64,000 nt of DNA from Bifidobacteriaceae bacterium (GCA_031270825.1 JAISXH010000006.1:1-64000), one strand, 5' to 3'; shown: positions 19,199 to 28,476, counted from the first letter of the stretch. Program-made: numbers and translations. Notes: generated by a model not told the origin, from the sequence alone.

Positions 19199-21220
19199 AT
19201 GCGATCTTCCCCAAGTATCCGTCGGCAGCTGTGCAGATGCTTCGCCTTGTTGGCGGGCGCCGCAGCCATGGCCGCGACCGCCCTGGTCCTGCCCAATGCG
19301 GCGACGCCGTCTGCGGCCGCCGTGCCAGCCAGCTTCTCCATCTCCGGCGCCGGTTGGGGCCACGGCGTCGGCATGTCGCAGTACGGCGCCCAGGAAATGG
19401 CCAAAGCGGGCAACAGCGCCGGCGCCATCCTGGGCTTCTACTACCCCGGCACCACCACCGCGAATCGGAACCTGGGCAACATTCGGGTCCAGCTCAAACA
19501 GGCCGCCACCGTGGTGGTGCGCTACGCCGGCGCGGCCGGCGCCTTGACGCCCGCCGGCGGCAGCGCCACGAGCGTGGCCCGGGGCGGGGTGATCACCCTG
19601 ACGGTCTCCGGCCAGAACGTGGTCGCCAACGGGGCCGGCGCGGCCAAGACCGCCCGGCAATTCGGTCTGACCTGGAACGGCGCCGCCAACTGCTCAGGCT
19701 ATGTCACCGTGGACGGATCCAGCGGCGGAGCCTCCGGCTACTGTCGCGGCTCGATGACTGCGACTGTGATCAACGGCAAGGTCAACCTGATCGTCACCGT
19801 CGGTTTGGCCCGCGATTACATCTACGGCTTGCAAGAAGTCCCCTCCTCCTGGCAGCCGGCTGCCCTCCAGGCGCAGGCCACGGCAGCTCGGAGCTATGCC
19901 GTCAAACAGGCCTACAAGGACTCCTGCAACTGCGAGGTCTATTCCGACACCCGTTCGCAGGCCTACGCGGGCCGCTCCAAGGAAGTCGAGTCCGGCGGAT
20001 GGGGCGCCCGGTGGGTGTCCAATGTCAACGCGACTGCGCCATCGGCCAGCTCCGGGGCGCTGCTCCTGTACAACGGGTCCCCGATCGCCGCCAACTACAG
20101 CGCCGCCAACGGCGGCAGCACAGAGTCTTCGGCTGACATTTGGGGCAACTCGCTGCCCTATCTGGTCGCCAAAGCCGATCCCTGGTCGGTCAAACCGGAT
20201 GTGCCGGATTCGATCAAAGCCTGGAAGGTGACCAAGACCCAGGCGGAGATGAAAGCGATCTTCGGGCTGACGGACGTCGCCTCGGTGACGATCACGGCCA
20301 AGACCGGCGGCGGCAGCGCCAAGACGATCACGGCCCGAACGGCCGGCGGCGCCACCAAGACCATCAGCGGGGCCGAAACGATCCGCAGCGCCTTCGGCCT
20401 CAAGTCGGCCCATTTCTCTATCTCCTCGCCCACCGCGCCGACCACTCCGCCCACCGCCGTCAACACGCCGTTCGTCGGCATCGTCCTGACCGCCGACCTG
20501 ACCGGCGACTCTCGCGGCGACGTGGTCGCGCTGGACCGGGATGGCCGCTTGGTCTTGTATCCGTTCGTCCGATCTGGCGACCGGGACAAATTCGAATCCA
20601 ACCACCTGCTGGCCAGCGGGCTGTCCGGCCACCGCGTCAACGGCGCCTCGGATTGGAACCGCGACGGCTACGGCGATTTGATCAGCATTGACCCCCAAGG
20701 CGGCCTCCACCTCCGGTTCGGGCAACCGGGCCGGTCCCTGGCCGCGCCGTTCAAGATCGGCGGTGGCTGGCAGAACTGGCGGGCCATCCCGGTGGCGGAC
20801 ATCTCCGGCGACGGCTGGCCTGATCTGCTCGGCATTGACGCCAACGGAATCCTCTGGGCCTGGCGGGGCTGCGGCAACGCCGGAGTCTGCTCCAGCCGAG
20901 TCCAACTGGGCGCCGGTTGGCAGAATCTCAAGTGCTACTCGGCTGGCGACGTCAACGGCGACGGCATCGGCGATATCTTCTCCGTCGACGCGGCCGGGAA
21001 GCTCTGGCTGCATCCCGGCCACGGACGCACCAACTTCGGCCCTCGCAGCCAGATCGGCGCCGGCTGGAACAATTTCTACCTGGTCAGCGGGGCGGACGCG
21101 AACGGCGACCGCTTCGCCGACCTGATGAGTCGCCAGGAGTCGAGCCGCAAGCTCTACTTCTATCGCAACAGCGCCGGCTCCACCTTCGCCAGTCCGGTCC
21201 AAGTCGGCGCCGGCTGGTGA
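19199..21220 (+). CDS. Secreted SpoIID/LytB-domain protein with FG-GAP repeats
   Basis: A 673-residue exported protein. A basic start and hydrophobic stretch (CFALLAGAAAMAATALVLP) form a signal peptide with a likely cut after SAAA-V near residue 42. The SpoIID/LytB domain spans roughly residues 45-340: GWGHGVGMSQYGAQEMA, the LQEVPSSWQPAALQAQATAA block and ANGGSTESSADIWG. After a Thr/Pro linker, residues about 420-673 hold five FG-GAP/VCBS-like repeats with the calcium-loop patterns DLTGDSRGD, DWNRDGYGD, DISGDGWPD, DVNGDGIGD and DANGDRFAD. SpoIID domains stimulate or perform peptidoglycan glycan cleavage. The protein probably acts on the cell wall outside the membrane. Confidence 0.88.
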   Translation: MRSSPSIRRQLCRCFALLAGAAAMAATALVLPNAATPSAAAVPASFSISGAGWGHGVGMSQYGAQEMAKAGNSAGAILGFYYPGTTTANRNLGNIRVQLKQAATVVVRYAGAAGALTPAGGSATSVARGGVITLTVSGQNVVANGAGAAKTARQFGLTWNGAANCSGYVTVDGSSGGASGYCRGSMTATVINGKVNLIVTVGLARDYIYGLQEVPSSWQPAALQAQATAARSYAVKQAYKDSCNCEVYSDTRSQAYAGRSKEVESGGWGARWVSNVNATAPSASSGALLLYNGSPIAANYSAANGGSTESSADIWGNSLPYLVAKADPWSVKPDVPDSIKAWKVTKTQAEMKAIFGLTDVASVTITAKTGGGSAKTITARTAGGATKTISGAETIRSAFGLKSAHFSISSPTAPTTPPTAVNTPFVGIVLTADLTGDSRGDVVALDRDGRLVLYPFVRSGDRDKFESNHLLASGLSGHRVNGASDWNRDGYGDLISIDPQGGLHLRFGQPGRSLAAPFKIGGGWQNWRAIPVADISGDGWPDLLGIDANGILWAWRGCGNAGVCSSRVQLGAGWQNLKCYSAGDVNGDGIGDIFSVDAAGKLWLHPGHGRTNFGPRSQIGAGWNNFYLVSGADANGDRFADLMSRQESSRKLYFYRNSAGSTFASPVQVGAGW

Positions 21221-21315
21221 CCCGGCCGGCCAACCGTGGCTGACGGCATCGCGGGCGCCTGCGCTCCCCCGGTCGCCTGTGCTCTGCCTGTCGCCCGCGC
21301 CTCGACGGCGGCCCT

Positions 21316-21346
21316 CTACCCCCAGCGAGTTCGACGTTCGGGGTAG
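21316..21346 (+). terminator. Hairpin after the SpoIID gene
   Basis: CTACCCC (21316-21322) pairs with GGGGTAG (21340-21346) about 95 bases past the stop. There is no T-run, so it is a weak terminator candidate. Confidence 0.3.
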
Positions 21347-21388
21347 CGAGCGGCGCCGAGCATCGTGCTTCGGCGAATGCCACCAGTA

Positions 21389-21462
21389 AGCACAACCACC
21401 GTCCCCCTGCGGAATCAACCTTGCGGAATCAGCACAATCACCGTCCCCTTGCGTATTCTTGG
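21389..21462 (+). repeat. Interspersed repeat family F, copies F2 and F3
   Basis: Two adjacent copies: a shorter one with CACCGTCCCCCTGCGGAATC and a fuller one with AATCAGCACAATCACCGTCC continuing CCTTGCGTATTCTTGG. The second ends ten bases from the stop codon of the acetyltransferase-like gene, the same placement and orientation as F1 next to the MBL gene and F5 next to the M16 gene. Confidence 0.75.
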
Positions 21463-21472
21463 GCGGCGGTGG

Positions 21473-21961
21473 TCAGGCGGTTGGGCGCGACCAGCGTGCG
21501 AGGGACGGCCGGGCCGGGGGAGTCTCTTGGTCGAGGCCGTAGCCTGCCTCTTGTAACAGCTTCGCTTGGCCTTTGGCGTCGGCGACAGCCCACACTGTGG
21601 TGATTCCGGCCCCCACCAGGGGGCCGTCCGGACCGTGGGCGAAGGCCGCCAGTTCGGCTGCGGCCAGATCTGGGCCACAGGCGTGCAGGGCCAACAGTTC
21701 TGCGACGCCCTCTTCGGCTTCGGTTGGCCGCCAGGCGGCCAAGCCAACCACCTGATCGCCGTCGAAAATCAGGGCGACCGCGGCCGGGCCTTGGGCCAAA
21801 CGGGTCAAGAAGCTGGGGAAATGGGCCAGGATGGCATCGCCGTGACGTCCCAGGTGCCAGCGCAGAATCGAGCTCTCAGCGTCGATGCGGGCAAAGCTGA
21901 GCACCGGCTGGCCGGACCCGCGGCGCCGCCGGGCGCGTTTGGCTTGTCTGCGCTTCACCAA
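21473..21961 (-). CDS. GNAT-like acetyltransferase domain protein
   Basis: A 162-residue protein with a very basic N-terminus (VKRRQAKRARRRRG) and a body that looks like a small GNAT fold: AVALIFDGDQVVGLAAWRP resembles the central strands, and GITTVWAVADAKGQAKLLQEAGYGL resembles the C-terminal strand, helix and strand after which GNATs end. The acetyl-CoA loop (Q/RxxGxG/A) is not clear, so this is a fold-level guess. The gene lies between pheT and the SpoIID gene, in the direction of pheT, 228 bases after it, with a 42-bp direct repeat in the spacer. Substrate unknown. Confidence 0.45.
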   Translation of the reverse strand: MVKRRQAKRARRRRGSGQPVLSFARIDAESSILRWHLGRHGDAILAHFPSFLTRLAQGPAAVALIFDGDQVVGLAAWRPTEAEEGVAELLALHACGPDLAAAELAAFAHGPDGPLVGAGITTVWAVADAKGQAKLLQEAGYGLDQETPPARPSLARWSRPTA

Positions 21962-22002
21962 TCCGCCTCTTCTCCAGTTCCCCTCTCAGTTATCTCACAG
22001 CA

Positions 22003-22152
22003 CCCCGACCAACCGACGTCCAACCGGCCCCCAGACGGGCCGGCAGGCCCACTGCGCGGCGCCCAACCGGCCCAGGCCGGGCGCCGAGACCGCAACCCGG
22101 GCCAAACCAGCCCCGACCAACCGACGTCCAACCGGCCCCCAGACGGGCCGGC
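22003..22152. repeat. 42-bp perfect direct repeat between pheT and the GNAT-like gene
   Basis: The segments 22003-22044 and 22111-22152 are identical over 42 bases, beginning CCCCGACCAACCGACGTCC. They are 108 bases apart. The stretch between is also rich in CAACCGGCCC-like blocks. Confidence 0.9.
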
Positions 22153-22189
22153 GGCCGCACTGCTCGGCGGCCAACTGGGCCGGGGGACG

Positions 22190-24829
22190 TCAGGTTCGCA
22201 GGGTGGCGCCGAGGCGGGCGGCTTGTTTGATGGCGCCGGCGCGGGCGGCGGCGATTTCCTCCGGTGACAACGTGTGGTCGGCCGCGCGCAGTCTGAGCGC
22301 CACTGCGATCGACTTCTTGTCGGCCGGGATCTGATCTCCCTGATAGACGTCGAAGACGAAGGCGTCCTCGACCAGCGAGCCGGCGCCGGTGCGCACCGCC
22401 GCCACCAACTCAGCCGCCGGCAGCGACCGCGGCACCACGAAGGCCAGGTCCTCTTTGGCCAGCGGCTGGGGCGAGACGGTCCGGGCCGCCACAATGTCCG
22501 GAGCCAGCTCGATCAGGCGGTCCAAGTCGATCTCGAAACCGACGGCCCCGGCCGGCAGACCGAACTCGCGCACCACCGCCGGATGCAATTCGCCGGCGTG
22601 GCCGATCGGCGCCTCGCCCGCCATCAGGCGGGCGCAGCGGCCGGGATGGAAGGGAGCGACCTGGTCCTGGCTGGCCGTCAAGGAAACCCCGGCGGTCTGA
22701 CCCGCCACCTTGACCGCTTGGACGGCATCGGCCCAATCGGCTCCGCGGCCGGGCCCCCACACCCCCGGCCGGACGCGATAGCCCATCAGCAGGCCAGCCG
22801 CGTGGCGCGGCTGGTCCGGCACAGCCTGGACCACCGCCGCCAACTCCTCGTTCGAAGGCCGAGCGTCGGTGCGCAACATGGGCGCCCGTAGCTGGATCGG
22901 CGGCGCCTCGGTGACCAGGCCGATCTCGAACAAGCCGGCATCGGTCAAACCGCGGGCGGCGTTGCGCCGGGCCACCCCGAGCAGGGTCTGAAGGATCGCG
23001 GTTCGCAGCAGCGGCGCCGCCGCGTCCAGGGGGTTGGCCAGGCGAACCGCCTGGCGGCGGCCATCCTCAGGCGGATAGCCCAGGGCGTCGAACACGCCTT
23101 CGCCGACAAACGGGTAGCTCAACACTTCGACCAAGCCGAAATCGGCCAGGGATCTGGCCACCGACCGGCGCAACCGCTGGGCTTTGGTCAGGCCGCCGCC
23201 GGCCGGAGCGCTCGCCACCTGGGAGGGAATCTTGGCGTAGCCGTCGATCCGCGCCACCTCCTCGACCAGGTCGACCGCCCTGGTCAGATCGGGGCGCCAA
23301 CTGGGCGGCGTGACCGACCAGGCGCCCGCCCCGGCCGCCGCCCCGGGTCCCTCAGCCCAGTCCGCCCGGCCGTCGGCGCCAAGCGCCCCCGACCGGTCAG
23401 GGCCGTCGCCAAGGGCGCCGCGTTGGAAGGCGGCGCCAGCAGGCGAACCCGGCTCAGCGGCATCGTCCACTTGGCAGCCGATCTCCTCAAGTACTTGGCG
23501 CACCCGCGCCGGGGAGTAGTCCACGCCCACCAATCGGGCCGGATAGCCGGGGTCGAAGGAGATGGCGGGCTGGGGGCGGACGAAGCCGGCGTCGGTGACG
23601 TCCAGATCGGCCGCGCCGCCGCCGTACTCGACTAGGAGGTCGATCACCCGCTGGACCGCCTTGGGCGGCAGTTCCGGATCGGCCCCGCGCTCGAAACGCC
23701 TGGCCGCCTCTGAGCCGAGTTTGTGGCGGCGCGATGTCCGGGCGACTGTGACCGGGTCGAAATGGGCCGCCTCAATCAGCAGGTCGCGAGTTGATTCCGT
23801 GATCTCGGAAGAAGCGCCTCCCATCACCCCGGCCAAGCCCAGGACCCGGCTGGCCGGCCGGCCGCCGGGCGAATCGGTGATCAAGAGATCCTCCGGATCG
23901 AGGGCCCGGTCGACATCGTCCAAGGTGACCAGACGCTCGCCGGCCAACGCCCGGCGCACCACGATCGGCTCGGCGACGCCGTGCAGGTCATAGGCGTGCA
24001 GCGGCTGGCCCAGTTCCAACATGACGTAGTTGGTGACGTCCACGGCCAGCGCGATCGGGCGCATTCCGGCCTGCGTCAGCCGACGCCGCAGCCAGTCGGG
24101 CGAGGGCCTGAAGGCGTCGCAACCACGCACCACCCGGGCCACGAACCGGTCGCAACCGGGACGCCCGTGGATGGGGGCGGCATCGTCCAACTCGACCGCG
24201 AAACCGCTGGCCGTGGCGGGCGGGGTCAACACCAAAGCCGGGTCGGTGAACGCCTCGCCGGTGGCGTGCGAGAACTCGCGAGCCACCCCCCGGATCGAGA
24301 AACAGTAGCCGCGATCAGGCGTGACGTTGATCTCAACCGTCTGTTCATCGAGATGGAGCAACGGAATCAGGTCCGCGCCGACGGCCGGGTCCTGCCCTAT
24401 CCTGGCCAGCACAATGATGCCGTCATGGTCCTCGCCCAGACCGAGCTCGCGGGCGGAGCAGATCATGCCGTCCGAGACATGGCCGTAGGTCTTGCGAGCG
24501 GAAATCGGGAACGGCCCCGGCAGCACCGCTCCGGGCAGGGCCACGACCACCTTGTCGCCGGCGGTGAAGTTGTCGGCGCCGCAGACGATGCCGCGCACGC
24601 CGCCGTGCTCCGAACCGACGTCGACCTGGCACCAGTTGATGGTCTTGCCGTTCTTCTGCGCTTCCGGGGCGACCTCCACCACCTGGCCGGCCACCAGCGG
24701 GCCGGTCACCCCTGAGCCGTACACGGCCTCTTCTTCTAGACCGACCGAGACCAGGGCGGCGGCCACCTGCTGGCCGTCGCGGCCGCCCAAGGGCGTGAAC
24801 TCGGCCAACCAGGGCAATGGGATCAGCAT
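22190..24829 (-). CDS. pheT: Phenylalanine-tRNA ligase beta subunit
   Basis: The 879-residue beta chain of PheRS. The N-terminal EMAP-like tRNA-binding domain (residues about 40-155) has VVEVAPEAQKNGKTINWCQV and VRGIVCGADNFTAGDKVVVAL. The B3/B4 editing region follows with LDDAAPIHGRPGCDRFVARVV and DVTNYVMLELGQPLHAYDL. B5, the catalytic-like core and the C-terminal ferredoxin-fold anticodon-binding domain (QPLAKEDLAFVVPRSLPAAEL) complete it. About 50 residues in the middle (PGSPAGAAFQRGALGDGPDR onward) form a low-complexity Gly/Ala/Asp insertion before TPPSWRPDLTRAVDLVEEVA. The ATG at 24829 gives MLIPLPWLAEF. It is 19 bases after pheS. Confidence 0.97.
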   Translation of the reverse strand: MLIPLPWLAEFTPLGGRDGQQVAAALVSVGLEEEAVYGSGVTGPLVAGQVVEVAPEAQKNGKTINWCQVDVGSEHGGVRGIVCGADNFTAGDKVVVALPGAVLPGPFPISARKTYGHVSDGMICSARELGLGEDHDGIIVLARIGQDPAVGADLIPLLHLDEQTVEINVTPDRGYCFSIRGVAREFSHATGEAFTDPALVLTPPATASGFAVELDDAAPIHGRPGCDRFVARVVRGCDAFRPSPDWLRRRLTQAGMRPIALAVDVTNYVMLELGQPLHAYDLHGVAEPIVVRRALAGERLVTLDDVDRALDPEDLLITDSPGGRPASRVLGLAGVMGGASSEITESTRDLLIEAAHFDPVTVARTSRRHKLGSEAARRFERGADPELPPKAVQRVIDLLVEYGGGAADLDVTDAGFVRPQPAISFDPGYPARLVGVDYSPARVRQVLEEIGCQVDDAAEPGSPAGAAFQRGALGDGPDRSGALGADGRADWAEGPGAAAGAGAWSVTPPSWRPDLTRAVDLVEEVARIDGYAKIPSQVASAPAGGGLTKAQRLRRSVARSLADFGLVEVLSYPFVGEGVFDALGYPPEDGRRQAVRLANPLDAAAPLLRTAILQTLLGVARRNAARGLTDAGLFEIGLVTEAPPIQLRAPMLRTDARPSNEELAAVVQAVPDQPRHAAGLLMGYRVRPGVWGPGRGADWADAVQAVKVAGQTAGVSLTASQDQVAPFHPGRCARLMAGEAPIGHAGELHPAVVREFGLPAGAVGFEIDLDRLIELAPDIVAARTVSPQPLAKEDLAFVVPRSLPAAELVAAVRTGAGSLVEDAFVFDVYQGDQIPADKKSIAVALRLRAADHTLSPEEIAAARAGAIKQAARLGATLRT

Positions 24830-24848
24830 CAGATTTTCACCCCGTAAC

Positions 24849-25928
24849 TCAAATTTCCACCCCGTGTCGCAAAGAGAATCGGATGTCGCCTTCGACCATG
24901 TCATGCATGTCTTTGACGCCGTTGCGGAACATCAACGTGCGCTCGATCCCCATGCCGAAAGCGAAGCCTTGGTACTCGGTCGGGTCCACTCCGCAGGCGA
25001 CCAGCACATTCGGGTCGACCATGCCGCAGCCTCCCCACTCGATCCAGCCCGAGCCGCCACAGGTCCGGCAGGCCGGATCGACCCCTCGGCAGGCGAAGCA
25101 GAGCAAGTCCATTTCCGCGCTGGGCTCGGTGAAGGGGAAGAACGAGGGGCGCAGCCGGGTCCTGACGCCCTGGCCGAACATGGCGTCCGCGAAGCGGTCC
25201 AAGGTGCCGCGCAGATCGCCCATGGTCAGGCCCCTGTCCACGGCCAAGCCCTCGACCTGGTGGAAGACCGGGGTGTGGGTGGCGTCCAGTTCGTCGGTCC
25301 GGAACACTTTGCCGGGCACCGCCACGTAGCATGGCACGCCCTGACTGAGCAGGACTCGCGCCTGGACCGGGCTGGTGTGGGTGCGCATCACCAGGCCGGA
25401 GCCGGGCGGGTCGACAAAGAAGGTGTCCTGCATCTGGCGGGCGGGATGATCAGGGCCGAAGTTGAGGGCGTCGAAGTTGAACCATTCGGCTTCGAGTTCC
25501 GGCCCCTCGGCGATGGTCCAGCCCATCGCGGTGAAGACGTCCGCGATCCGTTCCTGGGTCAACTCCAAGGGATGGCGGGCGCCGGGCGCCAGGCGTTCGG
25601 TTGGCTCGGTGACGTCGACGGTCTCGCGGCTGAGCTGGGCTTCGGCCGCCGTTTCTTCCAACACCTGGCGGCGGTGGTCGAAGGCGGCGAAGACGGCCTG
25701 CTTGACCGCGCCCATGTTCTTGCCGGCCTGGGCCCGATCCGGTCCGGGGAGCTCCTTGATGGCCCTGTTGGCGGCGGCGAGAGCGCTGGAATCGCCGGTC
25801 CACTGGCGGCGTAGGCGACCGAGGTCTTCTAGGTTGGCGGCCCGGGCCGCGGCGTCCCTGGCCTGGTCCGCCAGCCGGTCCAATCCGGCCTGGTCGAGGG
25901 GCGAAACTGATTCTGGCACGAAGGGCAT
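24849..25928 (-). CDS. pheS: Phenylalanine-tRNA ligase alpha subunit
   Basis: The 359-residue catalytic subunit of PheRS. The N-terminal coiled-coil has KQAVFAAFDHRRQVLEETAA. Class II motifs follow: motif 1 around HPLELTQERIADVFTAMG, motif 2 in VFRTDELDATHTPVFHQVEG, and motif 3 in GFAFGMGIERTLM near the C-terminus. A Cys cluster, CFACRG then CRTCGG and GCGMVDPNVL, matches the metal-binding knob found in many bacterial PheS. The ATG at 25928 gives MPFVPESVSPLD; the frame upstream is not coding. The gene is divergent from purU, with 92 bases between the two starts. No attenuator could be recognised there. Confidence 0.97.
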   Translation of the reverse strand: MPFVPESVSPLDQAGLDRLADQARDAAARAANLEDLGRLRRQWTGDSSALAAANRAIKELPGPDRAQAGKNMGAVKQAVFAAFDHRRQVLEETAAEAQLSRETVDVTEPTERLAPGARHPLELTQERIADVFTAMGWTIAEGPELEAEWFNFDALNFGPDHPARQMQDTFFVDPPGSGLVMRTHTSPVQARVLLSQGVPCYVAVPGKVFRTDELDATHTPVFHQVEGLAVDRGLTMGDLRGTLDRFADAMFGQGVRTRLRPSFFPFTEPSAEMDLLCFACRGVDPACRTCGGSGWIEWGGCGMVDPNVLVACGVDPTEYQGFAFGMGIERTLMFRNGVKDMHDMVEGDIRFSLRHGVEI

Positions 25929-26020
25929 TGTCCCATATCCGTTCCTGGTCCCGCCCGCACCTGGCGCGGTGCGCGAACACGTTGGCGACCGGCGGCGGCG
26001 GGGCAATAGCATTGGGGACC

Positions 26021-26932
26021 GTGGCGATTCCAGATCAAGCTTCCGCCGGCCCGCACCCGGACGGGCCAACCGATTCCCAAGTCGCGCACTGGGTGCTGAC
26101 CCTGTCCTGCCCGGACGGACCCGGCATTGTGCACGCGGTGTCCGGGGCCCTGGCCGTGATCGGCGGCAACATCACCGAATCGCAGCAATACGGCGACCCG
26201 GAATCCGGCCGTTTCTTCATGCGCGTCCAAGTCCAGGCCCCGGTCGACCGACACGTGCTCGACGCGGTGATCATTCCTTTGGCGGAACGCTTCGCCATGG
26301 ATTGGCGCCTCGACATGGTGGGACGGCCGCTTAGAACCGTGGTCATGGTCTCGAAAGCGGCCCACTGCCTGATCGACTTGCTCTACCGCCGCCAGCAGGA
26401 ACGCCTGCCGATCGAAATCGTGGCGGTGGTGTCCAATCATTCCGACTTGAAGCCGGTGGCCGACTTCTACGGGGTGCCCTTCCACCACTTCCCGGTCTCC
26501 AAGGACGCCAAGGGCGCCAAGGCGCGGGCCGAAACCCAGCTGAAGGACCTGGTGGTCGACCTGGACGCGGAATTGGTCGTGTTGGCCCGCTATATGCAGA
26601 TCCTGAGCGACGACCTGTGCGACTTCCTGGCCGGCCGGGCGATCAACATCCACCACTCGTTCCTGCCCTCTTTCAAGGGCGCCCGCCCCTACGCCCAGGC
26701 CCACGCCCGCGGCGTCAAGCTGATCGGCGCCACAGCCCACTACGTCACGGCCGCGTTGGACGAGGGCCCCATAATCGAACAGGACGTCGAAAGGGTCGAC
26801 CACTCGACCAGCGTCGAGGACCTGGCCCATCTGGGCCAAGACGTCGAGCGCCGGGCCCTGGCCCGGGCAGTGCGGTGGCACGCCGAGCACCGCGTCCTGA
26901 TCAACGCCACGCGCACGGTGGTCTTCCGCTAG
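26021..26932 (+). CDS. purU: Formyltetrahydrofolate deformylase
   Basis: A 303-residue enzyme that releases formate from 10-formyl-THF, feeding the formate-dependent purine step and balancing one-carbon units. An N-terminal ACT domain (LTLSCPDGPGIVHAVSGALAV, then GGNITESQQYGDPESGRFFM) is joined to a formyltransferase-like domain. The catalytic Asn-His-Asp set is visible in INIHHSFLPSFKGARPYAQA and ALDEGPIIEQDVERVDH. I chose the GTG at 26021, preceded by GGGGACC; the frame opens at 25928, but that part would overlap the divergent pheS start. The length matches the family. Confidence 0.93.
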   Translation: MAIPDQASAGPHPDGPTDSQVAHWVLTLSCPDGPGIVHAVSGALAVIGGNITESQQYGDPESGRFFMRVQVQAPVDRHVLDAVIIPLAERFAMDWRLDMVGRPLRTVVMVSKAAHCLIDLLYRRQQERLPIEIVAVVSNHSDLKPVADFYGVPFHHFPVSKDAKGAKARAETQLKDLVVDLDAELVVLARYMQILSDDLCDFLAGRAINIHHSFLPSFKGARPYAQAHARGVKLIGATAHYVTAALDEGPIIEQDVERVDHSTSVEDLAHLGQDVERRALARAVRWHAEHRVLINATRTVVFR

Positions 26933-26960
26933 GCGGCGCATCCCGGCCGCGGGGCCGCCG

Positions 26961-26981
26961 CCGGCGTCTAAGAGACGCCGG
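26961..26981. terminator. Hairpin between convergent purU and icd
   Basis: CCGGCGTCT-AAG-AGACGCCGG is a perfect 9-bp stem with a 3-base loop, 28 bases past the purU stop. It could serve both convergent genes, but neither strand has a T-run after it. Confidence 0.5.
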
Positions 26982-27066
26982 ACCAGCGTCAAAGCGCGCC
27001 ATCAGATCAGAGTCAGACCATCGTCACGCCGACGCCAGACCGGCGTCACACCGCGATGTCAGACCA
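26980..27066. repeat. Imperfect tandem repeat across the icd stop codon
   Basis: On the minus strand the sequence around the icd stop, CTGGTCTGAC, recurs downstream as CCGGTCTGGC, ATGGTCTGAC and CTGGTCCGGC at intervals of roughly 20-30 bases. The copies are diverged, so the borders are approximate. Confidence 0.5.
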
Positions 27067-28294
27067 GCGCGGAGGTCGCGCCGAGGCGCGCCTGCAGGCC
27101 TTCGTCCAAGGCGCCGAGGAAGTCCTCGGTGCTCAGCCACGGCTGATCCGGTCCGATCAGCATGGCCAAGTCCTTGGTCATCTGGCCGCCTTCGACCGTC
27201 TTGATGATGGTGTCCTCCAGCGCCTCCGCGAAGCCGGTCACCTCCGGGGTGGAATCAAGCTTGCCGCGGTGCTTCAACCCACCGGTCCAAGCGAAGATCG
27301 AGGCGATCGGGTTGGTCGAGGTCTGCTTGCCCTGCTGGTGCAGACGGTAGTGCCGGGTGACGGTGCCGTGGGCGGCCTCGGCCTCGACGGTCTTCCCGTC
27401 CGGGGTCATCAGCACCGAGGTCATCAGGCCGAGCGAGCCGAAGCCTTGCGCCACGGTGTCCGATTGCACGTCGCCGTCATAGTTCTTGCAGGCCCAGAGG
27501 TAGCCGCCTTCCCACTTCAGGGCGCTGGCGACCATGTCATCGATCAGGCGGTGCTCATAGGTCAGGCCGGCCGCTTTGAAGCGGTCCTGGTATTCGTCCT
27601 CGTAGATGGCGGCGAAGATGTCCTTGAAGGCGCCATCGTACTTCTTCAGGATGGTGTTCTTGGTGGACAGATACACCGGATAGCCGCGCTGCAGCCCGTA
27701 GGCGAAGCAGGCCCGGGCGAAGTCCCTGATCGAGTCGGTGAAGTTGTACTGGCCCAGGATGACGCCGCCGTCCTCGGGCAGGCGCACCACCTCGAGTTCG
27801 ACCGGTCGCGAGCCGTCGTCGGGGATGAACGAGAGCATGACTCGGCCGGCCCGGTCGGTCCGGTAGTCGGTCGCTTTGTATTGATCCCCGAAGGCATGGC
27901 GGCCGATCACGATCGGCTTGGTCCAGCCCGGCACCAGGCGGGGCACATTGGAGATGATGATCGGCTCGCGGAAGACCACACCGCCCAAGATGTTGCGGAT
28001 GGTCCCGTTGGGGGATTTCCACATCCTCTTGAGCCCGAATTCCTGCACGCGGGCCTCGTCCGGGGTGATTGTGGCGCACTTGACGCCCACGCCGTGTTGC
28101 TTGATCGCGTTGGCCGAGTCGACGGTCACCTGGTCGTTGGTGGCGTCTCGATTCTCGATCGACAGATCGTAGTACCTCAGGTCGAGGTCCAGATAGGGCA
28201 GAATCAGCCGATCCTTGATGAAGTGCCAGATGATCCGGGTCATTTCATCGCCATCGAGTTCGACCACCGGTCCTGCCACCTTGATTTTCGTCAT
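27059..28294 (-). CDS. icd: NADP-dependent isocitrate dehydrogenase
   Basis: A 411-residue TCA-cycle enzyme of the eukaryotic-like homodimeric IDH group, converting isocitrate to 2-oxoglutarate with NADP. The N-terminal [25 protein letters not shown], the substrate-binding [13 protein letters not shown], the [16 protein letters not shown] block and the coenzyme region [20 protein letters not shown] are all present, as is SILAW-like [16 protein letters not shown]. The length is typical (about 405). The gene is alone and downstream of mdh on the same strand, separated from it by a strong terminator. The short tandem repeat after its stop is described separately. Confidence 0.97.
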   Translation of the reverse strand: MTKIKVAGPVVELDGDEMTRIIWHFIKDRLILPYLDLDLRYYDLSIENRDATNDQVTVDSANAIKQHGVGVKCATITPDEARVQEFGLKRMWKSPNGTIRNILGGVVFREPIIISNVPRLVPGWTKPIVIGRHAFGDQYKATDYRTDRAGRVMLSFIPDDGSRPVELEVVRLPEDGGVILGQYNFTDSIRDFARACFAYGLQRGYPVYLSTKNTILKKYDGAFKDIFAAIYEDEYQDRFKAAGLTYEHRLIDDMVASALKWEGGYLWACKNYDGDVQSDTVAQGFGSLGLMTSVLMTPDGKTVEAEAAHGTVTRHYRLHQQGKQTSTNPIASIFAWTGGLKHRGKLDSTPEVTGFAEALEDTIIKTVEGGQMTKDLAMLIGPDQPWLSTEDFLGALDEGLQARLGATSALV

Positions 28295-28412
28295 CCTTCT
28301 TCTTTCGTCGCTCCAGTCTTTCCTTGGGCTCTTTGCATCGCCTTGAGACCCATTTTACTCGACATCAAGAGGTCCTCGGACAGGGCGGCCGCTCTGCCCT
28401 GCCCCGAAAAGG

Positions 28413-28454
28413 AAAAAGCGGTGTCCGATGCCGTGTGGCGGCATCGGACACCGC
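28413..28454 (-). terminator. Intrinsic terminator of mdh
   Basis: GCGGTGTCCGATGCC (28418-28432) pairs perfectly over 15 bases with 28440-28454 around a 7-base loop. On the minus strand it is followed by TTTTTCCTTTT. It begins 22 bases past the mdh stop. Confidence 0.9.
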
Positions 28455-28476
28455 CTTCAGTTGACGTTGGCGCCGG

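Noticed and set aside
19199-21220. Evidence of sporulation
   Set aside because: The SpoIID/LytB domain also occurs in non-sporulating actinobacteria, and no other sporulation gene is present.
25929-26020. pheST attenuator of the enterobacterial type
   Set aside because: Only 92 bases separate the divergent starts of pheS and purU; no Phe-rich leader frame and no terminator were found there.
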